64,000 nucleotides of DNA. Source: UBA6627 sp965248675 (GTDB taxonomy: Bacteria > Chloroflexota > Dehalococcoidia > UBA2979). Below the pieces are notes generated by a model, which was not told where the DNA came from, did not search any database, and saw nothing but the letters and a program-made list of their open reading frames with translations. A program made the position numbers and the translations under genes. The DNA lies in NCBI GenBank assembly GCA_965248675.1, contig CBDFJZ010000008.1, positions 620,001 to 684,000 of the forward strand, in the 5' to 3' direction. Below, one piece after another: positions 36,863 to 45,473 of this stretch. Numbering within the stretch: the first letter of the stretch is position 1; each line of letters starts with the position of its first letter.

Positions 36863-37320
36863 TCAGGGCTCGAGGAGCATCGCGTAGCCTCGTCCGCCGA
36901 GCGACGAAGAGATGGCGATGACCTGCCCGCACTGCAATCGACCGCGACGACACGACGGACCCGCCTCGACGATCGGCTCCATCCCGCCGGACGTGATTCT
37001 CGCGTCGAGGATCGCCTCCGCATGCGCCTCTGCCTCGCGCGCGCCCTCCACATCTCCCAGGGCGTCCTCGCGGGGAGGAGGCTACCGCGAGCGCGCCCTG
37101 AGTCTTGACGATCTCAGCGAACGCGGTGACGCGCGGGAATTCGACGAAGGCGTCGCCGTTGACGACAGTGAGGGCGCTCACCAGTCGACCAGTCTCGTCC
37201 CAAGTACAGCCCGTCCCAAAATGAATCTGCTGCTTGGGGAAGACACGGCGGCGCGCTCGAGATTCGCGAGGTGGCGGCACTCGAGCAATCCGACGAGGTC
37301 GGTCGCCGAGTAAACGGGCC
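36863..37320 (-). pseudogene. Mosaic gene remnant, start resembling a RecB-like nuclease family
   Basis: Three minus-strand frames carry natural-looking sequence in succession. The first, from about 37318, reads GRPVYSATDLVGLLECRHLA, like the N-terminus of TM0106-type RecB-like nucleases. The second reads SALTVVNGDAFVEFPRVTAF. The third reads VEGAREAEAHAEAILDARIT and ends at YAMLLEP (36863). At least two indels or joins separate them. A decayed gene is the best reading; the family match is a resemblance only. 36786-36862 and 37321-37380 show nothing further. Confidence 0.35.
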
Positions 37321-37380
37321 GCCCGTTGTTGATTGTCGTTCGACAAAGGCATTACCACAGGGGGATAGACGTACGAGTCT

Positions 37381-38442
37381 ATGATCAAGGGCAAGGCATC
37401 GGTATGGACGCTCCTTTCGCTTGCAACGGCCGCCGCCGTCGCAGTCGTACTGTCAGCTTGTTCACAGAGCTCAAGCAACGGAGCAGGTGGTGGTGATAGG
37501 CTGCAACAGGTGAAGGACCGCGGCACGGTCATATGTGCCAGCCGCAACGACGTGCCCGGCTATGGTTTCCTCGACGCGGCCGGCAACAGCCAGGGCTTTG
37601 ACATCGATCTTTGCCGCGCGGTAGCCGCAGCGGTTCTGGGCGATGCCAATGCGATAGAGATCAGGTTGATTACGGCCACTGAGCGCGGGCCGACCATCCA
37701 GTCCGGTGAGGTGGATATGCTGGTGCGCACCGTCACTTGGACGACCTCCCGCGACGCGCAATGGGGCAACTATGCTCAAACGATGTTCTATGACGGCCAG
37801 GGGTTCTTGGTCCGCAAAGACCTGGGTATCTCCAGTGCCTTAGAGCTAAGAGACGCCAGCATCTGCGTGACACTGGGAACAACCACCGAATTGAATCTTC
37901 AGGACTTCTCTAGCCAGAACGACTTGAATGTGCAGGTGCTGACTTTCGAAGGCACCGACGCGGTGGTCGCCGCCTACCAGAGTGGCCAGTGCGACGCCTT
38001 CACCAACGATCGCTCGCAGTTGGCTGCCATCAGCAGCGCTTTCGATGACCCAAGCGCCCACACCATTTTGCCCGAGACCATCTCGGAAGAGCCGCTGGGG
38101 CCAGTGGTCCCCCATGGCGATGACCAGTGGTTCGACGTGGTCAAGACCGTGATAGGCATGCTCATCTACGCCGAGGCCTACGACATCACTTCCGCTAACG
38201 TTCCAACCTCGGTCACAGGCGATACAAAAGTTGACCGTCTCTTCGGCCTCGAGGGCTCCTTCGGTCAAGACAGCCTGGGCATCAGCCAAACCGCGGCCCA
38301 AGACGTAATCCGCTCAGTCGGCAACTACGGCGAGATCTACGACCGCAACCTGGGTCCCGGTGGCATCAACTTGCCGCGAGCTGGCAGCCGTAACGCCCTT
38401 TGGACGGAGGGTGGCCAGATCTACGCCGCACCCCTACGCTAG
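37381..38442 (+). CDS. aapJ: General L-amino acid ABC transporter substrate-binding protein
   Basis: 353 residues with a lipoprotein signal (VAVVLSACSQ). The mature protein reads GTVICASRNDVPGYGFLDAA, GFDIDLCRAVAAAVLGDANA and TVTWTTSRDAQWG, closely following AapJ/BztA binding proteins for polar amino acids. The following genes are the two permeases and ATPase. From here to 41860 the DNA is visibly lower in GC and less C/G-biased at third positions than the flanks, suggesting transfer. Confidence 0.92.
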   Translation: MIKGKASVWTLLSLATAAAVAVVLSACSQSSSNGAGGGDRLQQVKDRGTVICASRNDVPGYGFLDAAGNSQGFDIDLCRAVAAAVLGDANAIEIRLITATERGPTIQSGEVDMLVRTVTWTTSRDAQWGNYAQTMFYDGQGFLVRKDLGISSALELRDASICVTLGTTTELNLQDFSSQNDLNVQVLTFEGTDAVVAAYQSGQCDAFTNDRSQLAAISSAFDDPSAHTILPETISEEPLGPVVPHGDDQWFDVVKTVIGMLIYAEAYDITSANVPTSVTGDTKVDRLFGLEGSFGQDSLGISQTAAQDVIRSVGNYGEIYDRNLGPGGINLPRAGSRNALWTEGGQIYAAPLR

Positions 38443-38481
38443 GGCGGTGGCAGGCAGAGAGAGCTAAGAAGCCTCACCTAA

Positions 38482-38513
38482 AGAGGGCGGCCAGTGTAGA
38501 CTGGCCGCCCTCT
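38482..38513 (+). terminator. Strong hairpin between aapJ and aapQ
   Basis: AGAGGGCGGCCAGT and its exact complement, 14 base pairs, are separated by GTAG and followed by TGTTATC. It lies 40 bases after the aapJ stop and 87 before aapQ. Such intercistronic hairpins attenuate transcription or protect the upstream mRNA end, giving more binding protein than permease. Confidence 0.85.
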
Positions 38514-38600
38514 TGTTATCCTGCTATCTTGTGCGCAGACGTGCTCTCCTGTGATGCCTGAGGTTGATTGTGCCACGGGTGCCTTTTCAGTGAGCCAACA

Positions 38601-39805
38601 ATGGCCGCAATACTCCGAAGCTTAACCTACCAGGGCATCCCGATTTGGCGGCATGTTCGTGTCATCGAATGGGCCGCGCAGCTCGTTTCTGGCGTCCTGG
38701 TGGTGGCCTTAGTCGGCTGGTTCTTCGCCAACATCAGCAACGCCATAGTGGAGCGAGAGATTCCCTCTGGCTTCGACTTTTTGTCCCGCGCCTACCAGAC
38801 TCCTATCGGGCATCATTTCCTGCCTTACGAACCCTCCGACAGCTTTCTTTACGCCTTTGTTGTCGCTGCCACCAACACCCTGACCGTCGCCATCGCCGGC
38901 ATCATTCTGGCAACGGCGCTGGGGGCCCTGGTGGGTGTAGCCCGCATGTCCAGCAACTGGCTCGTTTCCAAGGCCGCGCTTGCCTACGTCGAGTTCTTCC
39001 GCAACGTGCCCTTGCTGGTGCAGCTGTTCTTCTGGTTCTATCTCATACTGTCGCTGCCGCCCGTCGAGGACGGATACGTTATTGCCCAGCAAGTGTACGT
39101 CAACAACGCCGGTCTATCACTGCCCTGGCCGACCGCCAACGGTTTCGACGCAGCGGTGACATGGCTGGGGCTGGCAATGGTGGCCGTTATAGCAGGCGTG
39201 GCCGTCTATGTCGGGTTGGACCGCCGAGAAACCTCGACCGGTAAGGCTACCCACGCCGTGGTGATGGGCGCAGCACCGCTATCGTCATCGCTGCCGCTAG
39301 CTGGCTTATCATCGCGGCGGTGGTCGGCGAAGCGCCCTTTGCCATCTCACAGCCGGCGCCACAGGGTACCTTCGGCCGCATCTCTGGTGGCTTCACCCTC
39401 CCGGCAGGGCTGATAGTACTGCTTATCGGCCTGGTCGTATACACGTCGTCCTTTATCGCCGAAATCGTGCGAGCCGGCATCCAGTCGGTGAATCGCGGTC
39501 AGCCGGAAGCGGCCCGAGCACTGGGCTTGTCGCCGATGAAGGCCCTGCGCCACGTGACCTTCCCTCAGGCGATGCGGGTCATAGTGCCTCCGCTAATCAG
39601 CCAGCACCTGAACCTGGCCAAGAACAGTAGCTTGGCGGGCGCCATCGGTTACTCAGACCTCACCAATGTGGCCAAGACAATGACGCAGACCGCTCCTGCG
39701 GTGTCTATCTTCTTGCTGATCATGGTCGCCTACTTGGCGATGAGCCTGACCTTCTCTCTGATCGGCAACCTCTACAACCGACAGCTTCGCCTAAAGGGAA
39801 GTTAG
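38601..39805 (+). pseudogene. aapQ: General L-amino acid ABC transporter permease, frameshifted
   Basis: From ATG 38601 (MAAILRSLTYQGIPIW) the first frame gives AapQ-type helices and VARMSSNWLVSKAALAYVEF, then FRNVPLLVQLFF. Near 39260-39272 the frame must shift to read RSTAIVIAAASWLIIAAVVG. It continues through YTSSFIAEIVRAGIQSVNRG, QPEAARALGLSP (EAA loop) and ends at 39805. The two halves cover one complete permease of about 400 residues. It is either broken or the indel is a read error; no homopolymer is at the break. Confidence 0.85.
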
Positions 39806-39808
39806 GCG

Positions 39809-41056
39809 ATGGCGATGAACCTCAACACAGCTCCAGCCTCAGAGTTGCCGCCGCGCTCAACCAGAGGCCTGGCGGGCTGGATGCACGCCAATCTGTTCAG
39901 CAGCCGGTTCAACGGCATACTAACCGTCGCCTCCGGCGTCGCCCTGGCAGCGGCTCTATGGTTCGGCCTGCGCTGGATATTCCTGGCGGCCGACTGGACC
40001 CTAATCAGCACCTTGGGCGGTCGATTTATTATCGGCCAGTACAACGCCGAGTCCGCCTGCCCTGGCTCCAACTGCTTTTGGAGACCGCAGGTCGTCTTGC
40101 TGCTGCTTACGGTCCTGATGGGGATGGCATGGGGAATCACCGGCCGCGGCGTCATGAAACAAGTCGCAATCGCAACCGCCGCCGCCGCCGCGGCCTTCAC
40201 CTTCTTGCCGTATAGCCTGGATCGGATGGGGCTGGACGTGCGCCTGCTTCTGGTAGCTAATCTGCCCGCGCTGGCGGTGGGGTGGGGTTTGGCCCGCTAC
40301 ACGCCACTGGGCACGGCCCGCCGGACCGCCATCTTAGGCGGCAGCGCTTTTCTGCTGGCGCTGGTGCTGCTGCGGGGACTCCCGGGAGTGCCGGGACTCC
40401 AGCCGGTGTCGGTCCTCTACTGGGGTGGCCTGATGCTGAACCTACTGCTGGCGGTGTCTGGCATCATGTTCAGCCTACCCATCGGTATCGCACTGGCGCT
40501 GGGGCGTCGCGGCCAGCTCCCAGTGGTTAAATTGCTGTGCGTGGCCTTCATCGAGATATTCCGGGGGGTACCGCTCATAACCCTTCTGTTCATGTCCCAG
40601 GTATTGGTGCCACTGGCCTTTCCAGAAAACTTCCCCCAGGACTCCCTGTTCCGCGCGGCCGTCGTCATTACCTTGTTTAGTGCGGCCTACATGGCCGAGA
40701 ACATTCGCGGTGGACTCCAGGCGCTACATCCCGGACAGGTGGAGGCGGCGCGGGCACTGGGCCTACCGAGCTGGCAGACCACGCTGCTCATCTCCTTGCC
40801 CCAGGCCATTCGCAACGTCATACCCGCAATCGTGGGGCAGTTCATCTCGCTGTTTAAAGATACGAGTCTGGTCTACATAATCGGTATGCTGGACGTGGTG
40901 GAGATCGGTCGATCGTTCATCCAGGGCAGCACGGAGTTTCTGGATAATCCCCTTGAGTTGTTTGTCTTCCTGGCCCTAGTCTTTTGGGTCTTCACCTATA
41001 GCATGTCGTACGTGAGCAGGGGGATCGAGAGGAATTTGGGCGTCGGCGAGCGATAG
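39809..41056 (+). CDS. aapM: General L-amino acid ABC transporter permease
   Basis: 415 residues from ATG 39809, three bases after aapQ. It shows the AapM layout: several N-terminal helices, the extracytoplasmic insert containing NAESACPGSNCFWRPQ, and the C-terminal permease domain with EIFRGVPLITLLFMSQVLVP, AENIRGGLQALHPGQVEAAR (EAA loop) and FKDTSLVYIIGMLD. It forms the channel with AapQ. Confidence 0.93.
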   Translation: MAMNLNTAPASELPPRSTRGLAGWMHANLFSSRFNGILTVASGVALAAALWFGLRWIFLAADWTLISTLGGRFIIGQYNAESACPGSNCFWRPQVVLLLLTVLMGMAWGITGRGVMKQVAIATAAAAAAFTFLPYSLDRMGLDVRLLLVANLPALAVGWGLARYTPLGTARRTAILGGSAFLLALVLLRGLPGVPGLQPVSVLYWGGLMLNLLLAVSGIMFSLPIGIALALGRRGQLPVVKLLCVAFIEIFRGVPLITLLFMSQVLVPLAFPENFPQDSLFRAAVVITLFSAAYMAENIRGGLQALHPGQVEAARALGLPSWQTTLLISLPQAIRNVIPAIVGQFISLFKDTSLVYIIGMLDVVEIGRSFIQGSTEFLDNPLELFVFLALVFWVFTYSMSYVSRGIERNLGVGER

Positions 41057-41089
41057 TCTCCGGCCCTGGACAGAGGACATATCATTACG

Positions 41090-41860
41090 ATGACTACAAT
41101 CGAAGAACCAGCTGACATCGAAATCGAAGTCGAGGACATCATTGTCTGCCGAGACATGCACAAGTGGTACGGCGATTTTCACGCCCTGCGCGGTATCACC
41201 ACCACAATCAAAAGAGGCGAGGTCGTCGTTGCCTTCGGGCCTTCCGGATCGGGTAAGTCAACCTTCATCCGTACGATCAACAGGCTGGAGGAGCATCAGC
41301 GCGGCGACATCATAGTCAATGGTATCGAGCTAACCAACGACGTGCGCAACATCGATGCCATACGCCGCGATGTGGGGATGGTCTTCCAGTCGTTCAACCT
41401 CTTTCCACACCTCACGGTGATGAGCAACATCACGCTGGCACCGATCAAGGTGCGCAAGATTCCAGCCGCAAGGGCTAAGGACAACGCCCTAGAACTCTTG
41501 AAGCGCGTGGGTATAGCCGAGCAGTCTGATAAATATCCGAACGAGCTCTCCGGAGGGCAACAGCAGAGGGTGGCCATAGCTCGCGCCCTCGCCATGCAGC
41601 CGAGTATCATGTTGTTCGACGAGCCGACCTCCGCCCTCGACCCGGAGATGATCAAAGAAGTGCTGGACGTCATGCGGGAGTTAGTCACCTCGGGCATGAC
41701 GATGATCGTCGCATCGCACGAGATGGGGTTTGCCAGGCAAGTCGCAAACCGCATGATGATGTTCGACGCTGGCCTCATCGTTGAAGAAGGCCCACCTGAG
41801 CAGATCTTCGAAGCCCCAAAGAGCGACCGCACGAAACTGTTCCTCTCCCAGATACTCTGA
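41090..41860 (+). CDS. aapP: General L-amino acid ABC transporter ATP-binding protein
   Basis: 256 residues with Walker A GPSGSGKST, FIRTINRLEEHQRGDI, signature LSGGQQQRVAIARAL, Walker B IMLFDEPTSALDPE and H-loop VASHEMGFAR. It belongs to the polar amino-acid ATPase group (GlnQ/AapP) and is the last gene of aapJQMP. An IS end begins 22 bases after its stop. Confidence 0.94.
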   Translation: MTTIEEPADIEIEVEDIIVCRDMHKWYGDFHALRGITTTIKRGEVVVAFGPSGSGKSTFIRTINRLEEHQRGDIIVNGIELTNDVRNIDAIRRDVGMVFQSFNLFPHLTVMSNITLAPIKVRKIPAARAKDNALELLKRVGIAEQSDKYPNELSGGQQQRVAIARALAMQPSIMLFDEPTSALDPEMIKEVLDVMRELVTSGMTMIVASHEMGFARQVANRMMMFDAGLIVEEGPPEQIFEAPKSDRTKLFLSQIL

Positions 41861-41881
41861 ACCTCACGACCGCCGTATCAC

Positions 41882-42766
41882 GTGTGCTACCAGAAAATGT
41901 CGTCCGCCCGAATGTCACGCGGCGAGACGCTCGTACTCGTGATGCAGCCCGCCCAGGATCGGCCGACCCACGACTTGGCCCTCGCTCCGGGGCGGTGACC
42001 GTGGCCGCCGGTCGTCCGGAGCCCACAGTTCGAGCGCCTGGTGCGGTCGCACGTGGTTGTAGCGCGCGACGCACTCCCGCAGCACCGGTCGCAGGTGGCG
42101 CTCGTTCACGATCATCAGCTGGTCGAGACATGCGCGCCTGAGCGTTCCGACCACACGCTCCGCGCTGGCGTTCGCCTGCGGTGCCCGCACCGCAGTGAGG
42201 AAGGTTCGCCAGGACTGGGACGGCGGTCGCCGCAGCGCCCTCCGCCGATAGCACCTCACCGTCTCCGCGCTCACCGCGTAGCCGAGCGCGAGTCGCTCGC
42301 CCTCGATGCGGACGGCGCCCCAGCGCGGGTTCTCGGTTGCGATCCCGCGATGAGCCCTTGCAGCTCTTTGCTGATACGCGGCCGGCCCGAGTGTCGGGCT
42401 CGGCTCTTCCACGTCCAGTACCCGCGCCACGCCGTGCGGTGCCAGCGGATGACCGTCTCCGGCTGCACGATCACCGGGGTGGAACGCCAGCCGGACCAAT
42501 ACCGGGAGCGCCACGACCACAAGCGACGGTCGGCTGGCTTCGTTCGCGTGCGAGCGCGCTGACCGGTCAGCACGGCGAGCTGCTGCCGCAGGGCCAGGTT
42601 CTCGAGCATCAGGTCGTGCTTTGATCGCAGCGCGCTTCGAACCGCGTTCGTCAGTAACCCAAGGTACGTTCGCATGGCGGAGCCTCCTGCCCACGCAGGA
42701 GGCAGCCTTCAGATGGACGCCCGCGGGGTCAACTCAACGCCAAGATGACGTTTTCTGGTAGCACAC
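41882..42766 (-). mobile_element. Internally deleted IS with an rve-type transposase
   Basis: The ends are inverted repeats: GTGTGCTACCAGAAAATGTC from 41882 and GTGTGCTACCAGAAAACGTC on the minus strand from 42766. The element is 885 bases long, shorter than the related intact copy at 49337-50464. The transposase has lost its catalytic middle. No clear target duplication is seen at the flanks. Confidence 0.8.
41915..42675 (-). pseudogene. rve/integrase-core transposase, frameshifted and deleted
   Basis: The 5' part (MRTYLGLLTNAVRSALRSKH, ENLALRQQLAVL, VIRWHRTAWRGYWTWKSRAR) shifts frame after KELQGLIAG to read IATENPRWGAVRIEGERLAL. After SQSWRTF it jumps directly to LTAVRAPQANASAERVVGTL. The intact relative at 49418 has about 85 residues between these points, including the first two catalytic Asp. 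It cannot transpose by itself. Confidence 0.82.
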
Positions 42767-43079
42767 CGGCATTTGATCCCCACATCACCGGGATTGCGGG
42801 CCCTCGACCCTCAGTCCATGAATATGGGGCTCAGGCCCGCTCGCACGCGGGGTCGGGGAAGCGCGATCGGACAACCCAGGAAGGCCGTCAACGCCAACGA
42901 CCTCCGCCTCGGCGTCGGTGAGCATCGCTGCGAAGCGGACCTTGAGCTGTCCCACCACCCGGGCGTGCTGCGCACGCACCTCGGACGCGGCGACCTTGGC
43001 GCACGACACCACGTACGCCGAAAGCCATCTCGAGTCATTTCTGCGCGCCAGCGGCGGTGCAGCCTCGGCTTTTTTCAGC
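42767..43079. other. Intergenic stretch, no supported gene
   Basis: A minus-strand frame here contains SEVRAQHARVVGQLKVRFAA and MLTDAEAEVVG, faintly like the end of a small DNA-binding regulator. It lacks a start, a ribosome site and any continuation. Nothing else is recognised between the IS end and the J-domain gene. Confidence 0.35.
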
Positions 43080-44222
43080 CTACGACGGCGCTGATTGACG
43101 ACTGAAAGTCCCACAGTTGCTGACTTCAATCCTCGACCAGTCGGCTGACACGGTGATCGTCACGGTTCCGACGCCACCCGCAACACGTCGTGAGCGATGG
43201 TCGTACACCCTACAGAGCCTGCCGGCGTCGGACGTCACGTAGGTGCCGGGCGCGACCTCGCCTGGCACGAGGTACGTGCCGTCACCGAAAGAGGTGCGAA
43301 CGCTGGTCGTGTGTGGGCGGAAAGTCCCACAGTTGCTGACTTCAATCCTCGACCAGTCGGCTGACACGGTGATCGTCACGGTTCCGGCGCCACCCGCAAC
43401 ACGTCGTGAGCGATGGTCGTACACCCTACAGAGCCTGCCGGCGTCGGACGTCACGTAGGTGCCGGGCGCGACCTCGTCTGGCACGAGGTACGTGCCGTCA
43501 CCGAAAGAGGTGCGAACGCTGGGTTGTGTCGGTCTGGGAGTCTCGGACACGGGGGCGGGGGCGGTAGGTGCCACGGACGCGGTTGGGGTGGCGACAGGAG
43601 CCACGGACGTGGTTGGGGTGGCGACAGGAGCCTCGGACACGGGGGCAGGAGGCGTCGCAAACGCGGCTGCGGTCACGGGAGCGGCGACAGATGTGGTCGA
43701 CGCGGCACCGGCTGTCACCGCTGGCCGACGGTTGGGAACTACGGAGGAAGGCCTAGTGGTGGCGCCGCCACCGGATGACGACGATGTGCCGCCCTGCTCA
43801 GACTGTAGCGCTCCAATGACAACTGAACCGCCAACTACGACCACGATGGCAAGCACCACTAGAACGGAAGGCGAGACTCCCGACGGGCGCTCGCTCCGGA
43901 CCGCACGCGGCGCGCCGTGTTGCTGTCGTCTTGCGTCCGACCGAGGGGATTGCCGGCTACGTGTTGGGTCACCGCCACTCTGGTCTGTACGCTGGGGGTC
44001 AGCTCGCCACATGTCGTATGCGCGCCGCAGTTCGGCGCTCGACAGGGTCTCGAAAGCGATGTTGATCTTCACCATCCGGGCAGCATCAGGATCAGTACTG
44101 CTGTCAGGGTGGTGCCTACGAGCGAGCCGCCTGTACGCAGCTCGAATGACGTCGCTAGACGCGTTGGGCGACACTTCGATTTGCTCGTAGAGGTCGAAGT
44201 CCGGAAAGCCCTCGCCCGCCAC
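43080..44222 (-). CDS. Membrane-spanning J-domain protein with two outer repeat domains
   Basis: 380 residues. An N-terminal DnaJ domain (residues about 8-75) has the HPD motif at 38-40, so it can stimulate a DnaK ATPase. A charged linker leads to one membrane helix (119-139), then an Ala/Pro/Thr/Val-rich stretch and two nearly identical 70-residue domains (about 236-305 and 308-377). Each reads SVRTSFGDGTYLVP and APGTYVTSDAGRLCRVYDHR with two Cys; similar domains are common in secreted actinobacterial proteins. The J-domain would face the cytoplasm and the repeats the outside. It is third in a minus-strand set with two small unknown genes. Confidence 0.82.
   Translation of the reverse strand: MAGEGFPDFDLYEQIEVSPNASSDVIRAAYRRLARRHHPDSSTDPDAARMVKINIAFETLSSAELRRAYDMWRADPQRTDQSGGDPTRSRQSPRSDARRQQHGAPRAVRSERPSGVSPSVLVVLAIVVVVGGSVVIGALQSEQGGTSSSSGGGATTRPSSVVPNRRPAVTAGAASTTSVAAPVTAAAFATPPAPVSEAPVATPTTSVAPVATPTASVAPTAPAPVSETPRPTQPSVRTSFGDGTYLVPDEVAPGTYVTSDAGRLCRVYDHRSRRVAGGAGTVTITVSADWSRIEVSNCGTFRPHTTSVRTSFGDGTYLVPGEVAPGTYVTSDAGRLCRVYDHRSRRVAGGVGTVTITVSADWSRIEVSNCGTFSRQSAPS
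43104..43522. repeat. Two 203-bp direct repeats inside the J-domain gene
   Basis: 43104-43306 and 43320-43522 are offset by 216 bases (72 codons) and differ at only a few positions, for example A/G in the CGGTTCCGACGCC region and C/T near CCTCGCCTGGC. The near-identity at DNA level shows a recent in-frame duplication of the outer domain, or homogenisation by recombination. Confidence 0.95.
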
Positions 44223-44225
44223 CGG

Positions 44226-44660
44226 TTATGTTTCCGCGTCCGCCAGAAGTCCCGCAAGTCGGTCAGCGACACTGACGACCAGCGTGGCTGCTCGGAACTG
44301 GCCCAGGGATTGCAGGACCGGAGCAGCTTCGTGCATCCCAGCAATGCCCTTCTCCTCCAGGCGGATCGCCATGAAGGCCCAGTCAGCTGCATCCCTAGGT
44401 GCTCGCGTAACGGTCGATATCTTGCGGGCGAGGTGCGCGAGTCCTGCACAAGTTCCCCGCTCCAAAAATAGAACGGTTCTTCTGGCTTCTGAGGGGTCCA
44501 TCCGCTGTACTTCGCGCCTTATTTCGGGCAGCCGTTCGTCAAACACAATCAGCACCGACCTGAATGCGTTAATCATCCGCCTCCGCGTGTTCCACACGAA
44601 TAGGCGCCATAGCAGGTAGACCAAACCGACAGCGGCAACGATGCCCGCGAGCACTTCCAC
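44226..44660 (-). CDS. Small membrane-anchored protein of unknown function
   Basis: 144 residues from ATG 44660. A hydrophobic helix at residues 4-24 (LAGIVAAVGLVYLLWRLFVW) is followed by a charged helical domain with no recognised motif (SVLIVFDERLPEIRREVQRM, APVLQSLGQFRAATLVVSVA). The stop is three bases before the J-domain gene, so they are very likely co-transcribed. Confidence 0.6.
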   Translation of the reverse strand: MEVLAGIVAAVGLVYLLWRLFVWNTRRRMINAFRSVLIVFDERLPEIRREVQRMDPSEARRTVLFLERGTCAGLAHLARKISTVTRAPRDAADWAFMAIRLEEKGIAGMHEAAPVLQSLGQFRAATLVVSVADRLAGLLADAET

Positions 44661-44670
44661 GATTCGCTCC

Positions 44671-44889
44671 CTACTGGTGCGACCAGAGCCGCAACAGAGC
44701 CGCGATCATGAGCACTACCTCCGCATCCCGCTTAGAGGCCTGCTCGGCCAACCCGTGGACATGCCTGTTGCGGAGGTTTAGGCCAGGTACCTGCTCCGTC
44801 AGGGCGATGCGAAAGAAGCGCAACCCGTCTGCCGTCTCATCTGTCGCCAGCTCTTCGAGACCGCGCAAGACATCTCCCAGGCCCAGCAC
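44671..44889 (-). CDS. Small unknown protein, possibly 5'-truncated
   Basis: The natural-looking part starts at a GTG (44889): VLGLGDVLRGLEELATDETA, LRFFRIALTEQVPGL and KRDAEVVLMIAALLRLWSHQ, 72 residues. The open frame extends to 45033, but that part lies opposite another remnant and looks artificial. It ends 10 bases before the 144-residue membrane gene. The function is unknown. Confidence 0.45.
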   Translation of the reverse strand: MLGLGDVLRGLEELATDETADGLRFFRIALTEQVPGLNLRNRHVHGLAEQASKRDAEVVLMIAALLRLWSHQ

Positions 44890-44895
44890 TCGCCC

Positions 44896-45263
44896 CGGGA
44901 CGGTGGGTTGATGCCGTCCACCTCTCGGAACCGCATGGGTTGATCGACGCGTTCGCCACGTCCGCAGCCTTCCTGCACGAGCCTTCCGCTCTTCTATTCC
45001 GGCTGAAGGGCACGACCGCCGCCCTGCCAGCATCCGTTTGCTCTCTCGCTGAGCGGGCCGTTGACGTATGGGGGACGGGGGCGACAGACATCACCACTTC
45101 GCTGGCTGGAGATGCTGCAGTGCTGTCCGAGCTGATTGTGCGCTACTACGCTCAGGAAGGTGATGAGGAGCGAATTTCACGGGCGCTCGATGCTATCGAC
45201 AGGATGATCGAGCGTAGCTTCCTGGGAATCGACGACAGACTGGATGCAGTTGACCGAGCCTAG
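44896..45263 (+). pseudogene. C-terminal remnant of a large (probably ATPase/HEAT-like) protein
   Basis: The plus strand reads GRWVDAVHLSEPHGLIDAFA, LLFRLKGTTAALPASVCSLA, DITTSLAGDAAVLSELIVRY and RALDAIDRMIERSFLGIDDR before TAG at 45263. This looks like the last helices of very large NTP-binding/HEAT-repeat proteins found in accessory islands. Nothing upstream continues it, so only the tail survives. 45264-45473 shows no gene. Confidence 0.5.
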
Positions 45264-45473
45264 CGCGGTCCTGGGAACAGTTCTCGATTCCGCACAGCGA
45301 CACCCTGTCACAGCCCCGGAACGACACCAGCGGTGAGCACGGCTAGACTTATCCGAGGGACGACCAGCGCGGGCCGATGCCATGCGTCGGCAAGCCCTCA
45401 CGAACAACGAGACCGAAGTCCTGCCCGAGTTCAGCAGACTCGAGTGCGCAGACAAAACTGACGAGCGCAGACG

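Noticed and set aside
42785..43129. 114-residue minus-strand frame after the deleted IS
   Set aside because: Only about 50 residues look natural, with no start, ribosome site or confident family; reported only as an unassigned intergenic stretch.
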